Shown one piece after another: positions 14,010 through 21,718 of a DNA stretch of 29,321 nucleotides (position 1 is its first letter; every line of letters starts with the position of its first letter). Below the pieces are notes generated by a model that was not told the DNA's origin, did no database searches, and saw nothing but the letters and a program-made list of their open reading frames with translations. The position numbers were made by a program, and so were the translations under genes. Source of the DNA: Enterocloster aldenensis (lineage in GTDB: Bacteria > Bacillota > Clostridia > Lachnospirales > Lachnospiraceae); contig NZ_QVEX01000030.1 of NCBI RefSeq assembly GCF_003434055.1, forward strand, positions 1 to 29,321. The letters run 5' to 3'.

Positions 14010-16692
14010 AGGTAAAATATGGAAGTTTGGGGACGATATTGACACGGATACCATTATTCCCGGCAAACGAGGCACCATTCCTACCATTGAAGAGATGAAA
14101 AAATATGCCTTTGAGCTATTAAAGCCGGAGTTTGGTTCTACCGTACAGCCGGGCGACATTTTGGTGGCGGGGCGCAATTTCGGATGCGGTTCTTCCAGGG
14201 AACAGGCTGCCACCGTGCTGTCCGGGAACGGTGTGCGCTGCATTATTGCGAAGAGTTTTGCCAGGATATTTTTCCGCAACGCCTTTAACAGCGGAATCCT
14301 TCTGATCCAGTGCGATGGTATCCAGGATTTCTGTCAGGGCGGGGATATGGTTACCGTGGAAGTGGGGAAATGCGTCCGCGTCAACGGAAAGGAGTTTCCG
14401 GTGGGAAAGGTGCCGGAGAACCTTCTGGCTATTGTGGAGCACGGCGGACTGATTGAGGATACCAAGATGCGGATTGCCGCTGGTATCCCCAAGTCGGGGC
14501 ACACGGAGCTGGATGATGTGGGGAGGCGCAAAACAGGCTACACCCTGGTGGAAAAGCTTCTTAAGAAAAATGCGGGGCTGGACCATGTGCAGCCAGGTGA
14601 TATTGTGATTACCCATCCCGATATGTTTATGATCCATGACATTTACACTCCGTATCTTTTGGACACGCTGGAGAAAATGGGAGCTGGATGTATCGACGAC
14701 CCGGATAAGGTGACTATTATCTTTGACCACTGTATGCCAACAGCAGTGGCTAAAAACGACTATGCGCACTATAACGCAGGTATCGCCCTGGCAGAGAAAT
14801 ACGGCATTAAAAAGCTCCATATCGGAGAAGGCATCTGCCACAGCATCATGCATGAGGAGCGGTATGCAAGGCCGGGCGATATCGCCACCGCCACGGACAG
14901 CCACACCACCACCTACGGAGGCGCGGGCAACTTCTGCTCCGGAATCGGAACGGCCGAGATGGCCGCGGCCCTGATTACGGGAGAACTGTGGTTCAAAGTG
15001 CCGGAAGCCATCAAAATCGTGCTGAACGGACATCTTCAGGACGGGGTGCTGTCCAAGGATGTCATCCTTAAAATCCTGGGCGATATCCGGGCGGACGGCG
15101 GCCAGTACAAGAGCCTGGAATTTACCGGTCCTGCCGCAAGGGAAATGAGCATGATGGCTAGGTTTACGGTTGCCAACATGGCCTTGGAGGCCGGTGCAAA
15201 ATGCGGCCTGTTCGAGGCGGATGAAAAGACGGCGGAATATTATGATATGCCGTTAAATGAGATTGACTGGGTAAAGGTGGATGAGGACGCGGTTTATGAA
15301 AAGGTACTGGTATATGATGTAAGCGGACTGGAACCGCAGCTTTCCTGTCCACAGGGGGTGGACAATGTGCATCCTGTCAGTGAAATCCTGGGTACAAAGA
15401 TGGATGAGGTTTATATCGGAAGCTGTACCAACGGCTCCCTGGAAGACATGAGGATTGCGGCAGAAATCATGAAGGGAAAGAAAGTGCCGGAGGACCTGCG
15501 GGTAATCGTGGTGCCGGCTACCAACAAGGTATTTAAGGATGCCATTGCGGCGGGATATATTAAGACCTTTATCGAAGCAGGTTGTGTAATCAGCCATCCG
15601 TGCTGCGGGCTGTGCTGTGGAATGCCTTATGGACTTATGTATGATGACGAGCGTATCCTGTCCACTGCAAACCGCAATTTTATTGGCAGACAGGGAACGA
15701 AAAAGACTCTGAGCTATCTGTCCAGCCCGGCCGTGGCGGCCGCCACGGCGCTGACCGGGGTTGTGACAGACCCGAGGCATGTGATGATAAAGGATTTTGA
15801 ACAGTTAAAAGAAATGCTGAAAAACAAACCGGTAAAGCGGACCGTGGCAGTGGTGGCTGCCCACGATGAGCACACTCTGGAGGCGGTTTCCAGAGCCGCA
15901 AAGGATGGTATGATAAGCCCGGTCCTGATTGGTAACGAAGATGAGATACGGCGGCTGATGAAGAAACTGGATTTTGATGCGTCGCTGGCGGAAATCATAT
16001 CCATGGATGACCCGGTGGAATGTGCCAGAAAAGCGGTGGAACTTGCAAAGGCAGGCAAGGCTGACTGTATCATGAAGGGAAAACTGGAGACAGGTACCCT
16101 CATGAAGGTGCTGGTCAATAAGGAAAACGGTATCCGCAAAAATGATGTCATGAGTCTGCTGGCCTTTATGGAAAGCCCTCATTACCATAAGGTGTTTGCA
16201 ATCACGGACGTGGGGCTTCTGACCTACCCAACCCAGGAGCAGAAGAAAGCAGCCATTGAAAACGCGGTGGAGGCATTTCACAGCTTGGGCGTGATGGAAC
16301 CCAAGGTGGCGGTGATTGCGGCCGTGGAAAAGGTGAACCCAAAGATGAAGGAAACCGTGGAAGCGGACGCCATCAAAGCGGAAGGGGTGAACGGATGCGT
16401 CATAGAAGGCCCCATCAGCTACGATCTGGCCATGGATTCCGGGTCAGCGGCTATCAAGGGCTATGAAAGTCCGGTTGCAGGGGATGCAGACCTTCTGGTG
16501 ATGCCTGATATTGTCAGTGGGAATGTGGCGGCCAAGACCATAACCTGCATCGGCGGCGGACGCACGGGAGGAACCGTGCTGGGCGCCATGGTACCGGTAC
16601 TTCTGGTGTCCCGGTCGGCTTCCGCGGATGACAAGTACATGTCCATTGTAATCTCAGCCTTGATTGGAACCGGGCAGCAGGTAAGTCCATGA
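13993..16692 (+). CDS. Trifunctional fusion: LeuD-LeuC dehydratase/isomerase plus phosphate butyryltransferase
   Basis: One uninterrupted 899-codon frame joins three enzymes. Residues 1-163 are a LeuD-type swivel domain (DDIDTDTIIPGK, GCGSSREQA). Residues ~176-595 are a LeuC-type catalytic domain with TDSHTTTYGGAG (301-312), SCTNG (477-481) and PCCGLCCG (536-543), giving intact [4Fe-4S] ligands C478, C538 and C541. Residues 598-899 are a full-length phosphate butyryl/acetyltransferase (MIKDFEQLKEML; IMKGKLETGTLM; the IGGGRTGGTVLGAM region). The first two parts would isomerise or hydrate a 2-hydroxy acid; the last swaps CoA of an acyl-CoA for phosphate. The LeuD specificity loop reads GKRGTIPTIE instead of the usual YL-type loop. 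AGGAGGGG precedes the ATG. The join at residue 598 coincides with a typical Ptb start codon. I know of no such fusion, but cannot search. Confidence 0.92.
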   Translation: METVFKGKIWKFGDDIDTDTIIPGKRGTIPTIEEMKKYAFELLKPEFGSTVQPGDILVAGRNFGCGSSREQAATVLSGNGVRCIIAKSFARIFFRNAFNSGILLIQCDGIQDFCQGGDMVTVEVGKCVRVNGKEFPVGKVPENLLAIVEHGGLIEDTKMRIAAGIPKSGHTELDDVGRRKTGYTLVEKLLKKNAGLDHVQPGDIVITHPDMFMIHDIYTPYLLDTLEKMGAGCIDDPDKVTIIFDHCMPTAVAKNDYAHYNAGIALAEKYGIKKLHIGEGICHSIMHEERYARPGDIATATDSHTTTYGGAGNFCSGIGTAEMAAALITGELWFKVPEAIKIVLNGHLQDGVLSKDVILKILGDIRADGGQYKSLEFTGPAAREMSMMARFTVANMALEAGAKCGLFEADEKTAEYYDMPLNEIDWVKVDEDAVYEKVLVYDVSGLEPQLSCPQGVDNVHPVSEILGTKMDEVYIGSCTNGSLEDMRIAAEIMKGKKVPEDLRVIVVPATNKVFKDAIAAGYIKTFIEAGCVISHPCCGLCCGMPYGLMYDDERILSTANRNFIGRQGTKKTLSYLSSPAVAAATALTGVVTDPRHVMIKDFEQLKEMLKNKPVKRTVAVVAAHDEHTLEAVSRAAKDGMISPVLIGNEDEIRRLMKKLDFDASLAEIISMDDPVECARKAVELAKAGKADCIMKGKLETGTLMKVLVNKENGIRKNDVMSLLAFMESPHYHKVFAITDVGLLTYPTQEQKKAAIENAVEAFHSLGVMEPKVAVIAAVEKVNPKMKETVEADAIKAEGVNGCVIEGPISYDLAMDSGSAAIKGYESPVAGDADLLVMPDIVSGNVAAKTITCIGGGRTGGTVLGAMVPVLLVSRSASADDKYMSIVISALIGTGQQVSP

Positions 16693-16725
16693 AAGATAAG
16701 ATAAAATCAGGAGGTAAATAAGAGC

Positions 16726-17832
16726 ATGGTCCCATATAAAATATTTGCAATCAACCCGGGTTCCACATCCACCAAAATCGCGCTGTTCGAAGGCAATCAA
16801 CCCGTATTTTCCAGCAATGTTGCCCACGATGCCGAGGTGTTAAAGCAGTACAGGGAAATCAGCGACCAGTTTGACTACAGGAAGGAAACCATTCTGGAAG
16901 AAGTGGAAAAGGCCGGTGTCAGCCTGGAAGGCGTGGATGCATTTTCCGCCAGGGGCGGCGGTCTGGTGAGCGTGGAGGGCGGCGTATATGTTGTCAATGA
17001 TAAACTCCTGGAACATGCCAGGGCCGGATTCTCGGTCAAGCACCCGGCCATGCTGGGAGCACAGCTGGCAGATGCATTTTCAAAGACATACGGTGGAAAC
17101 GCATACGTGGTGAACCCTCCGGATGTGGATGAATTCAGTGACCTGGCCAGAGTGACCGGATGGAAGGGAGTCTATCGTGAAAGCCGGATCCATGCCCTGA
17201 ACCAGAAGGAAATCGGCATCCGTTATGCGGCATCCAGGGGAAATAAGTATGAGGAAATGAATCTGATCATCTGTCACATCGGAGGCGGTATTTCCGTGAC
17301 AGCCCACCAAAAGGGGAAGATGGTGGATTCCAATGATATTGCCCAGGGTGACGGACCCATGGCCCCTACCAGATGCGGCGCCATCCCGGTGAAGGAAGTG
17401 ATGAAGGCCTGCTTTACCGGAAACTGTACCGAAAAGGAATTGTATGAGAAGATTACCAAATCAGGCGGACTGGTAGATCATCTGGGGACTTCCGATGCAA
17501 GGGAGGTCCGTGGTATGATGGAACAGGGAAATGCATATGCAAAGCTGGTATATGACGCCATGATTTACCAGATTGGAAAATGTGCGGGTTCCATGGCAGC
17601 CGTGCTGGAGGGAGATGTGGACGGTATTATCTTTACAGGAGGCATTTCCCATGACGGATACCTGGTGGAAAAGCTTACCGGAATGCTGCGCTTTATCGCT
17701 CCGGTCACGGTGATGGCAGGGGAGTTTGAAATGGAAGCCCTGGCCTCGGGCGCCCTGCGCGTGCTGAACCGGGAGGAAACAGCCAAGGAATACACGGGAA
17801 TCCCGGTTTGGAACGGATTCAATGAGCAGTGA
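16726..17832 (+). CDS. buk: Butyrate kinase-family acyl kinase
   Basis: The 368-residue product is a member of the ASKHA acetate/butyrate kinases. It would convert acyl-phosphate and ADP to the free acid and ATP, the energy-yielding last step. Motifs are FAINPGSTSTKIALFE (5-20, phosphate 1), a central HIGGGISVTAHQKGKMVDSN (adenosine-binding region), the segment GDGPMAPTRCGAIP, and FTGGISH near residue 303. The length fits butyrate kinase (about 355) rather than acetate kinase (about 400). CAGGAGG lies 10 bases before the ATG, and the gap to the Ptb-containing fusion is 33 bp, so Ptb and Buk are co-expressed as in butyrate producers. Butyryl-CoA synthesis genes are not nearby. Propionyl, acetyl or branched acyl substrates are plausible because the family is promiscuous. 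Confidence 0.93.
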   Translation: MVPYKIFAINPGSTSTKIALFEGNQPVFSSNVAHDAEVLKQYREISDQFDYRKETILEEVEKAGVSLEGVDAFSARGGGLVSVEGGVYVVNDKLLEHARAGFSVKHPAMLGAQLADAFSKTYGGNAYVVNPPDVDEFSDLARVTGWKGVYRESRIHALNQKEIGIRYAASRGNKYEEMNLIICHIGGGISVTAHQKGKMVDSNDIAQGDGPMAPTRCGAIPVKEVMKACFTGNCTEKELYEKITKSGGLVDHLGTSDAREVRGMMEQGNAYAKLVYDAMIYQIGKCAGSMAAVLEGDVDGIIFTGGISHDGYLVEKLTGMLRFIAPVTVMAGEFEMEALASGALRVLNREETAKEYTGIPVWNGFNEQ

Positions 17833-17882
17833 CATTTGAAGTTATAACAGAGATAAAATAATCTCTTGATGGAGGGACAACA

Positions 17883-19232
17883 ATGAGCGAAAAAAAGCGC
17901 ATAAAATTTAATGTATGTGGTCTGAACCTGAAGTATTTCCTGCCATTTTTTATTGTGGTCATGGTGGTCACCTACGGCGGGTTCATGCCAACGGTAAAGA
18001 TTTATTCCAATGACGCGGGAACCTATATGGCCACCAGCTTTATCCATACCTGGGCGTTCCTGATGGCAATCGGCGGAATCTTTTTCTGGCTGGGGAATAC
18101 GATTCCCATTGTCAATAATTATCTGGGTGGTGCCTGTCTGCTTCCGCTGTTCGGCGCGTCCCTGATGAACTACATGGGCCTGATTCCGGAGGTGCTGGTG
18201 AACGGCGCCAAGGTCTGGATGAAGGGCGGATTCCAGGATATGTACATTGCACTGCTTCTGGTGGGCTCCATCCTTGTGATGGACAGAAAGGTGCTCTTAA
18301 GCGCCACGGCGCGGTATATGCCGGCGATACTGGGAAGCCAGGTATTTGCCCTGGGCGCCTGCATCATCGGAGGGATGATTACCGGCTTTGGCGGGGCAGA
18401 GGGTCTGTTTTATGTGGGCGCTCCCTGTATGTCCGGCGGCTCCGGCGGGGCCATCACTACGCTTCCTGCCCTTTATACCAGCCTTGCAGGCTCGGATATG
18501 ACAGGCCTGGCGGGACAGTTTTTGTGCTACGCTTCCATCGCCAACGTGCTGGCTGTACTATTTGCAGCTATCGGCGGTGCAATCACGGAGAAGATTCCGG
18601 GCTGGAACGGCCGCGGCAAAATACTCCGGGTGGAATCAGGGACAGCAGAGGAGGCGATGAAGGAAGAAAAGCGTCCTGGAACCAGCGCCAACTATGCAAG
18701 CCTTGGGAGCGGGATTTTTATGTCCCTGTGCTTTTATCTGGCTGGCAATGTGCTGGGAAGCCTTCCGGTGTTCAACAATATTGCAGGTCTGGCATGGACC
18801 ATTATTCTTGCCATCATCGTAAAATGTACCGGTATTATTCCGGACGAATTTGCTGACAACTGTGTGTATTCCATGAATTTTGCGCTGAAGGCCCTGCTTC
18901 CCATGCTGATTGCAGGCATTGGAATCTGTTCCCTGAACATTACGGACCTGACTAAGTTCTTCAGTCTGGGCGTACTGGTAGTAATTGTGCTGGGGGTGCT
19001 GGGCGCATTTATCGGCGCCATGATTTTTGGCCGCCTGGCAGGGCTGTACCCATACGAGGCAGGCATCACGGCCGGCCTGTGCTGCTGCAACATCGGCGGT
19101 TCCGGTGATATCGCGGTACTGACAGCTGGAAACCGTATGAACCTGCTGGCATTTGCATCCATCTCCACGCGGATTGGCGGCGCTCTTATGGTAATATGGA
19201 TTGGTTTGCTGTATCCGCTATTTATGCATTAG
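17883..19232 (+). CDS. 2-hydroxycarboxylate transporter (2HCT/CitS-MaeN type)
   Basis: The 449-residue protein has about eleven hydrophobic segments and both hallmark reentrant-loop motifs of the 2HCT family: CMSGGSGGAITTLP (about 183-196) and CNIGGSGDIAV (about 404-414). The latter is followed by ISTRIGGAL, which holds the arginine that binds a substrate carboxylate in CitS. Family members import citrate, malate or related 2-hydroxycarboxylates with Na+ or H+, or exchange them for products. The length is typical. It is the last gene of the PFOR operon, 50 bp after buk, with GGAGGG before the ATG, and a strong terminator follows. It ties the whole operon to uptake of a hydroxy di- or tricarboxylate. 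No partner lyase such as citrate lyase is encoded here. Confidence 0.92.
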   Translation: MSEKKRIKFNVCGLNLKYFLPFFIVVMVVTYGGFMPTVKIYSNDAGTYMATSFIHTWAFLMAIGGIFFWLGNTIPIVNNYLGGACLLPLFGASLMNYMGLIPEVLVNGAKVWMKGGFQDMYIALLLVGSILVMDRKVLLSATARYMPAILGSQVFALGACIIGGMITGFGGAEGLFYVGAPCMSGGSGGAITTLPALYTSLAGSDMTGLAGQFLCYASIANVLAVLFAAIGGAITEKIPGWNGRGKILRVESGTAEEAMKEEKRPGTSANYASLGSGIFMSLCFYLAGNVLGSLPVFNNIAGLAWTIILAIIVKCTGIIPDEFADNCVYSMNFALKALLPMLIAGIGICSLNITDLTKFFSLGVLVVIVLGVLGAFIGAMIFGRLAGLYPYEAGITAGLCCCNIGGSGDIAVLTAGNRMNLLAFASISTRIGGALMVIWIGLLYPLFMH

Positions 19233-19308
19233 ATTAATATTAAAAGAGATATGGATGGCAGATGGAGATAGGATATAGAGATAGAAGATACAGATAAAAG
19301 ATACAGAA

Positions 19309-19358
19309 AGGGCGCTGCGGCCGTCCGGTTTGACAGCCGGGCGGATGCGGCGCTCTTT
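19309..19358 (+). terminator. Terminator of the PFOR-transporter operon
   Basis: A long GC-rich stem pairs 19309-19328 (AGGGCGCTGCGGCCGTCCGG) with 19336-19355 (CCGGGCGGATGCGGCGCTCT), with a few G-U pairs or mismatches, and a short TTTT follows. It stands about 77 bp after the transporter stop and closes the operon. The 70 bases before it are a purine-rich GATA-like simple sequence. Confidence 0.8.
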
Positions 19359-19445
19359 TGTACGGCAGCTTATATATAATCTGAATAGAAATCGCGGGAG
19401 GATTATTTAATATGGAGAAATGTTGACGGGGTTTTATGCCACCCC

Positions 19446-20192
19446 ATGGAGCTGGAGGAGATTAAGCAGTGTGATTATCTTTTGTTAAGCCACATACATA
19501 TAGACCATGCGGCGGATGTGGCAAGGATTCAGGAGAAATTTCCGGATGTTGTCATATTTGTGGGAGATTTGTCTGCGGACCCGCTTTGTGAGTGGCTGAA
19601 TATTAACTGCGCCCGCATCTGCAGGGTGAGAAGCGGCGAGGTATATGAGTTTGACGATTTGTTGGTGGAGGTGTTTGCCGGCCGTCACACCGAGTCGCCG
19701 CGGGGCTATTACAGAGGTGCTAAGAAGTTCCGGAATCAGGACGGCAGCGTCAGCCTTTCAGACTGGTTCGGCAATCTGGAGCTGAACAATTACCGTCTGA
19801 CGCTGTGCGACGGAACCAGGATCATGGTCTGGGCCGGCATGACATCCCAGGACCAGAAGAACCGTCTGCGCGGTGTGCGCTCGGATATTGCCCTGATGCA
19901 CGTCAGCCCCAAACAGGATTTTGACCAGTTTGCCCGTCTGGTGGAGGCAATGGGGATAAGAATCGTAATCCCGCATCATTATGATTTCACAGAAGGGTTT
20001 TTTAAGATGATGCCCGAGGCCATGAAGGATATGAGCAGGGAGAACCAGGAGCATTTTATTGAAAACGGAGCATTCCGGATGGATTGGTATATGGATGCGC
20101 TGGGAAAAGCGGTGCAGGAACAATGCCCGGCAACGGATCTGATGATGCTGGAACACCACAGGTGGTATTCCTTTGGTTTTGGGGTCTTATGA
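19446..20192 (+). CDS. MBL-fold metallo-hydrolase, 5'-truncated (possible pseudogene)
   Basis: The HIHIDHAAD motif (residues 16-24), a later GRHTES segment and a downstream PHHYDF are metal-binding features of the metallo-beta-lactamase superfamily (UlaG-like/hydrolase branch). In intact relatives about 40-60 residues of beta-strands precede the HxHxDH motif; here only 15 do. An ATG at 19412 with GGGAGG (19396-19401) ahead of it gives only MEKC before a stop, in another frame. The reading frame of this gene stays open upstream (VDGVLCHP) but has no start with a ribosome binding site. I infer a deletion or frameshift at the 5' end, so the product is probably not made or not functional. The remaining 248 codons are intact and overlap the thioesterase region. 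Confidence 0.6.
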   Translation: MELEEIKQCDYLLLSHIHIDHAADVARIQEKFPDVVIFVGDLSADPLCEWLNINCARICRVRSGEVYEFDDLLVEVFAGRHTESPRGYYRGAKKFRNQDGSVSLSDWFGNLELNNYRLTLCDGTRIMVWAGMTSQDQKNRLRGVRSDIALMHVSPKQDFDQFARLVEAMGIRIVIPHHYDFTEGFFKMMPEAMKDMSRENQEHFIENGAFRMDWYMDALGKAVQEQCPATDLMMLEHHRWYSFGFGVL

Positions 20193-20206
20193 TGGAGGCG
20201 GAAAAG

Positions 20207-20602
20207 ATGACAAAGATGTCAAGAGCAATCATGCCATCCATGGCGAATTTCAGGGGAATCCTGTTTGGAGGCATACTGATGGAATGGATGGACGAGGTTG
20301 CGGGCATTACGGCTAAACGGTTTGCAGGATGCGAGGTCGCCACGGTGGCGGTGGAGCAGATACGGTTCCTAAAGCCGGTTCCCGTGGGGGCCTTTGTGGA
20401 TGTGGCCGGGGAGGTTATAAAGGTGGGCAACACATCCCTTCAGATAAAAATCTGTGTGGTGATGGATTCCCAGGAGGAAGCGGAGGGGGTGCTGGCGGCA
20501 GATGCTTTATTTGTTTATGTGGCCCTGGACGCAGAGGGAAAACCGGGAAAGGTGGGTAATACATCTGTTCTGGGCGGTTCCTGCCCGGATTCAGGTATTT
20601 AA
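20207..20602 (+). CDS. Hotdog-fold acyl-CoA thioesterase
   Basis: The 131-residue product resembles YciA-type/cytosolic acyl-CoA hydrolases: MPSMANFRGILFGGILMEWMDEVAG with the conserved Asp in the hotdog helix, then VEQIRFLKPVPVGAFVDVAGEV. Such enzymes hydrolyse acyl-CoA to free acid and CoA in the cytoplasm. I choose ATG 20207 because GGAGG (20194-20198) lies 8 bases upstream. An earlier pair of ATGs at 20189 and 20192 overlaps the stop of the preceding gene without a ribosome binding site. Next to an operon that makes acyl-CoA it could relieve CoA trapping, but the strong terminator at 19309 argues for separate transcription. Its stop overlaps the convergent regulator gene's stop. Confidence 0.88.
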   Translation: MTKMSRAIMPSMANFRGILFGGILMEWMDEVAGITAKRFAGCEVATVAVEQIRFLKPVPVGAFVDVAGEVIKVGNTSLQIKICVVMDSQEEAEGVLAADALFVYVALDAEGKPGKVGNTSVLGGSCPDSGI

Positions 20603-21606
20603 AAACTCTTCCTCAGCGTAACCCCGGCCTCCGCCATCACATGGACCGGGGTATCATTATTTGTCCGGATCTGTTCCATCAAAATAGTGATGACTCCGTT
20701 CATGATTTCATGGATGGGCATATTGATGGTACTCAAAGGCGGATAGGAAAATTCACTGTACTCGGAATCCATCATTGCGATGGCCAGCATCTCCAGATCC
20801 TCAGGTATACGGATACCCTGCTCATGGAACACGCCAAGGGCGCCAAGGGCCATGTAGTCCGATTCGAAAAAGACCATCTTTGGCGGCTGATGCAGGGAAC
20901 AGTAGGCCCGGGCGGCCAGAGCGCCGCCCGCCATGGTGTTAGGGGCCTGGATGATATGATCCTGGCTGATCCGGATCCCAAGCCCGGCACATGCCTCCAA
21001 GAACGCCCTGGTTCTAAGGCCGCTGGCCAGGAACGGGTTGTCCACCCCTATAAGGACCGCGGAGTCATGCCCCTTCTTATGAATCAGCCTGGCGGCGCAT
21101 GTGCCGATTTTGGACTGGTCCGTGGATACGGTGGAAAAACGGCCGGAGGAACGATTGATGAGTACAACCGGCATCCGGGGCGAAATGGACTCCAGGTATT
21201 CAATATCCCTGACAGAGGCAGCGCCCACGATGATGCCGCTGTAGCTGTTCTGTATGATGGCGGTGGCATCCTCCTTAAGACGGTCATTTTCAAATGTCTG
21301 AATCACCAGCTCACAGTCAAATCCCTGTTTTCTGGCTTCCATCCGGAACACGTTGAGAAATACGGCCAGGATGGAGACACGGGTGTCCAGCGGCCAGTAA
21401 AGGGCAATCACAGGACGGGCAGTGCCGCTGTTTCGAAGCCGTCTGGCGCTTAGATTGGGCTTGTAGTCCAATTCCTTCATGGCGTCCGTTACCCGCTTTA
21501 TGGTTGCCTCGGTAATCCGGCGCTCTTTGGCCTTTCCGTTGAGAATCAGGGATACCGTGGTTGCGGACACATTGGCAAGTTCTGCTATATCTTTAATCGT
21601 TGTCAT
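20599..21606 (-). CDS. LacI-family transcriptional regulator (2)
   Basis: The 335-residue LacI/GalR regulator has the helix-turn-helix IKDIAELANVSATTVSLIL at residues 4-22, the hinge LSARRLRNS and a full effector domain. The recognition-helix residues (xTTVSLIL) equal those of the two other LacI proteins in the window, so the operators may be similar. The gene follows the symporter gene at 112 bp on the same strand, has its own consensus promoter, and ends tail-to-tail with the thioesterase gene with a 3-base overlap of stop codons and no terminator between. It could control the symporter operon, the thioesterase, or a distant target. The ribosome binding site before ATG 21606 is weak (GGATGTGATC). 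Confidence 0.92.
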   Translation of the reverse strand: MTTIKDIAELANVSATTVSLILNGKAKERRITEATIKRVTDAMKELDYKPNLSARRLRNSGTARPVIALYWPLDTRVSILAVFLNVFRMEARKQGFDCELVIQTFENDRLKEDATAIIQNSYSGIIVGAASVRDIEYLESISPRMPVVLINRSSGRFSTVSTDQSKIGTCAARLIHKKGHDSAVLIGVDNPFLASGLRTRAFLEACAGLGIRISQDHIIQAPNTMAGGALAARAYCSLHQPPKMVFFESDYMALGALGVFHEQGIRIPEDLEMLAIAMMDSEYSEFSYPPLSTINMPIHEIMNGVITILMEQIRTNNDTPVHVMAEAGVTLRKSF

Positions 21607-21639
21607 CTGATCACATCCAAATCATTATTGTATCCTATT

Positions 21640-21668
21640 ATCATAGGAACTTTTTGGCAATATGTCAA
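21640..21668 (-). promoter_or_regulatory. Promoter of LacI-type regulator 2
   Basis: On the minus strand TTGACA (21663-21668) and TATGAT (21640-21645) are 17 bp apart. The -10 hexamer is the same TATGAT as at the other two lacI-type genes. No clear operator is visible, and no clear terminator separates it from the upstream symporter gene. Confidence 0.65.
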
Positions 21669-21718
21669 ATGATTTGTGGGAGAGAGGGAACCGCCCCTGA
21701 TTTTAGGGATTATAATCT

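Noticed and set aside
14119..15033. Minus-strand frame of 304 codons inside the LeuDC fusion
   Set aside because: It is an antisense shadow of a strongly conserved domain, with His/Arg-rich, motif-free sequence.
20084..20206. Upstream extension of the thioesterase frame
   Set aside because: The added residues lie within the preceding gene and are not thioesterase-like; GGAGG places the start at 20207.
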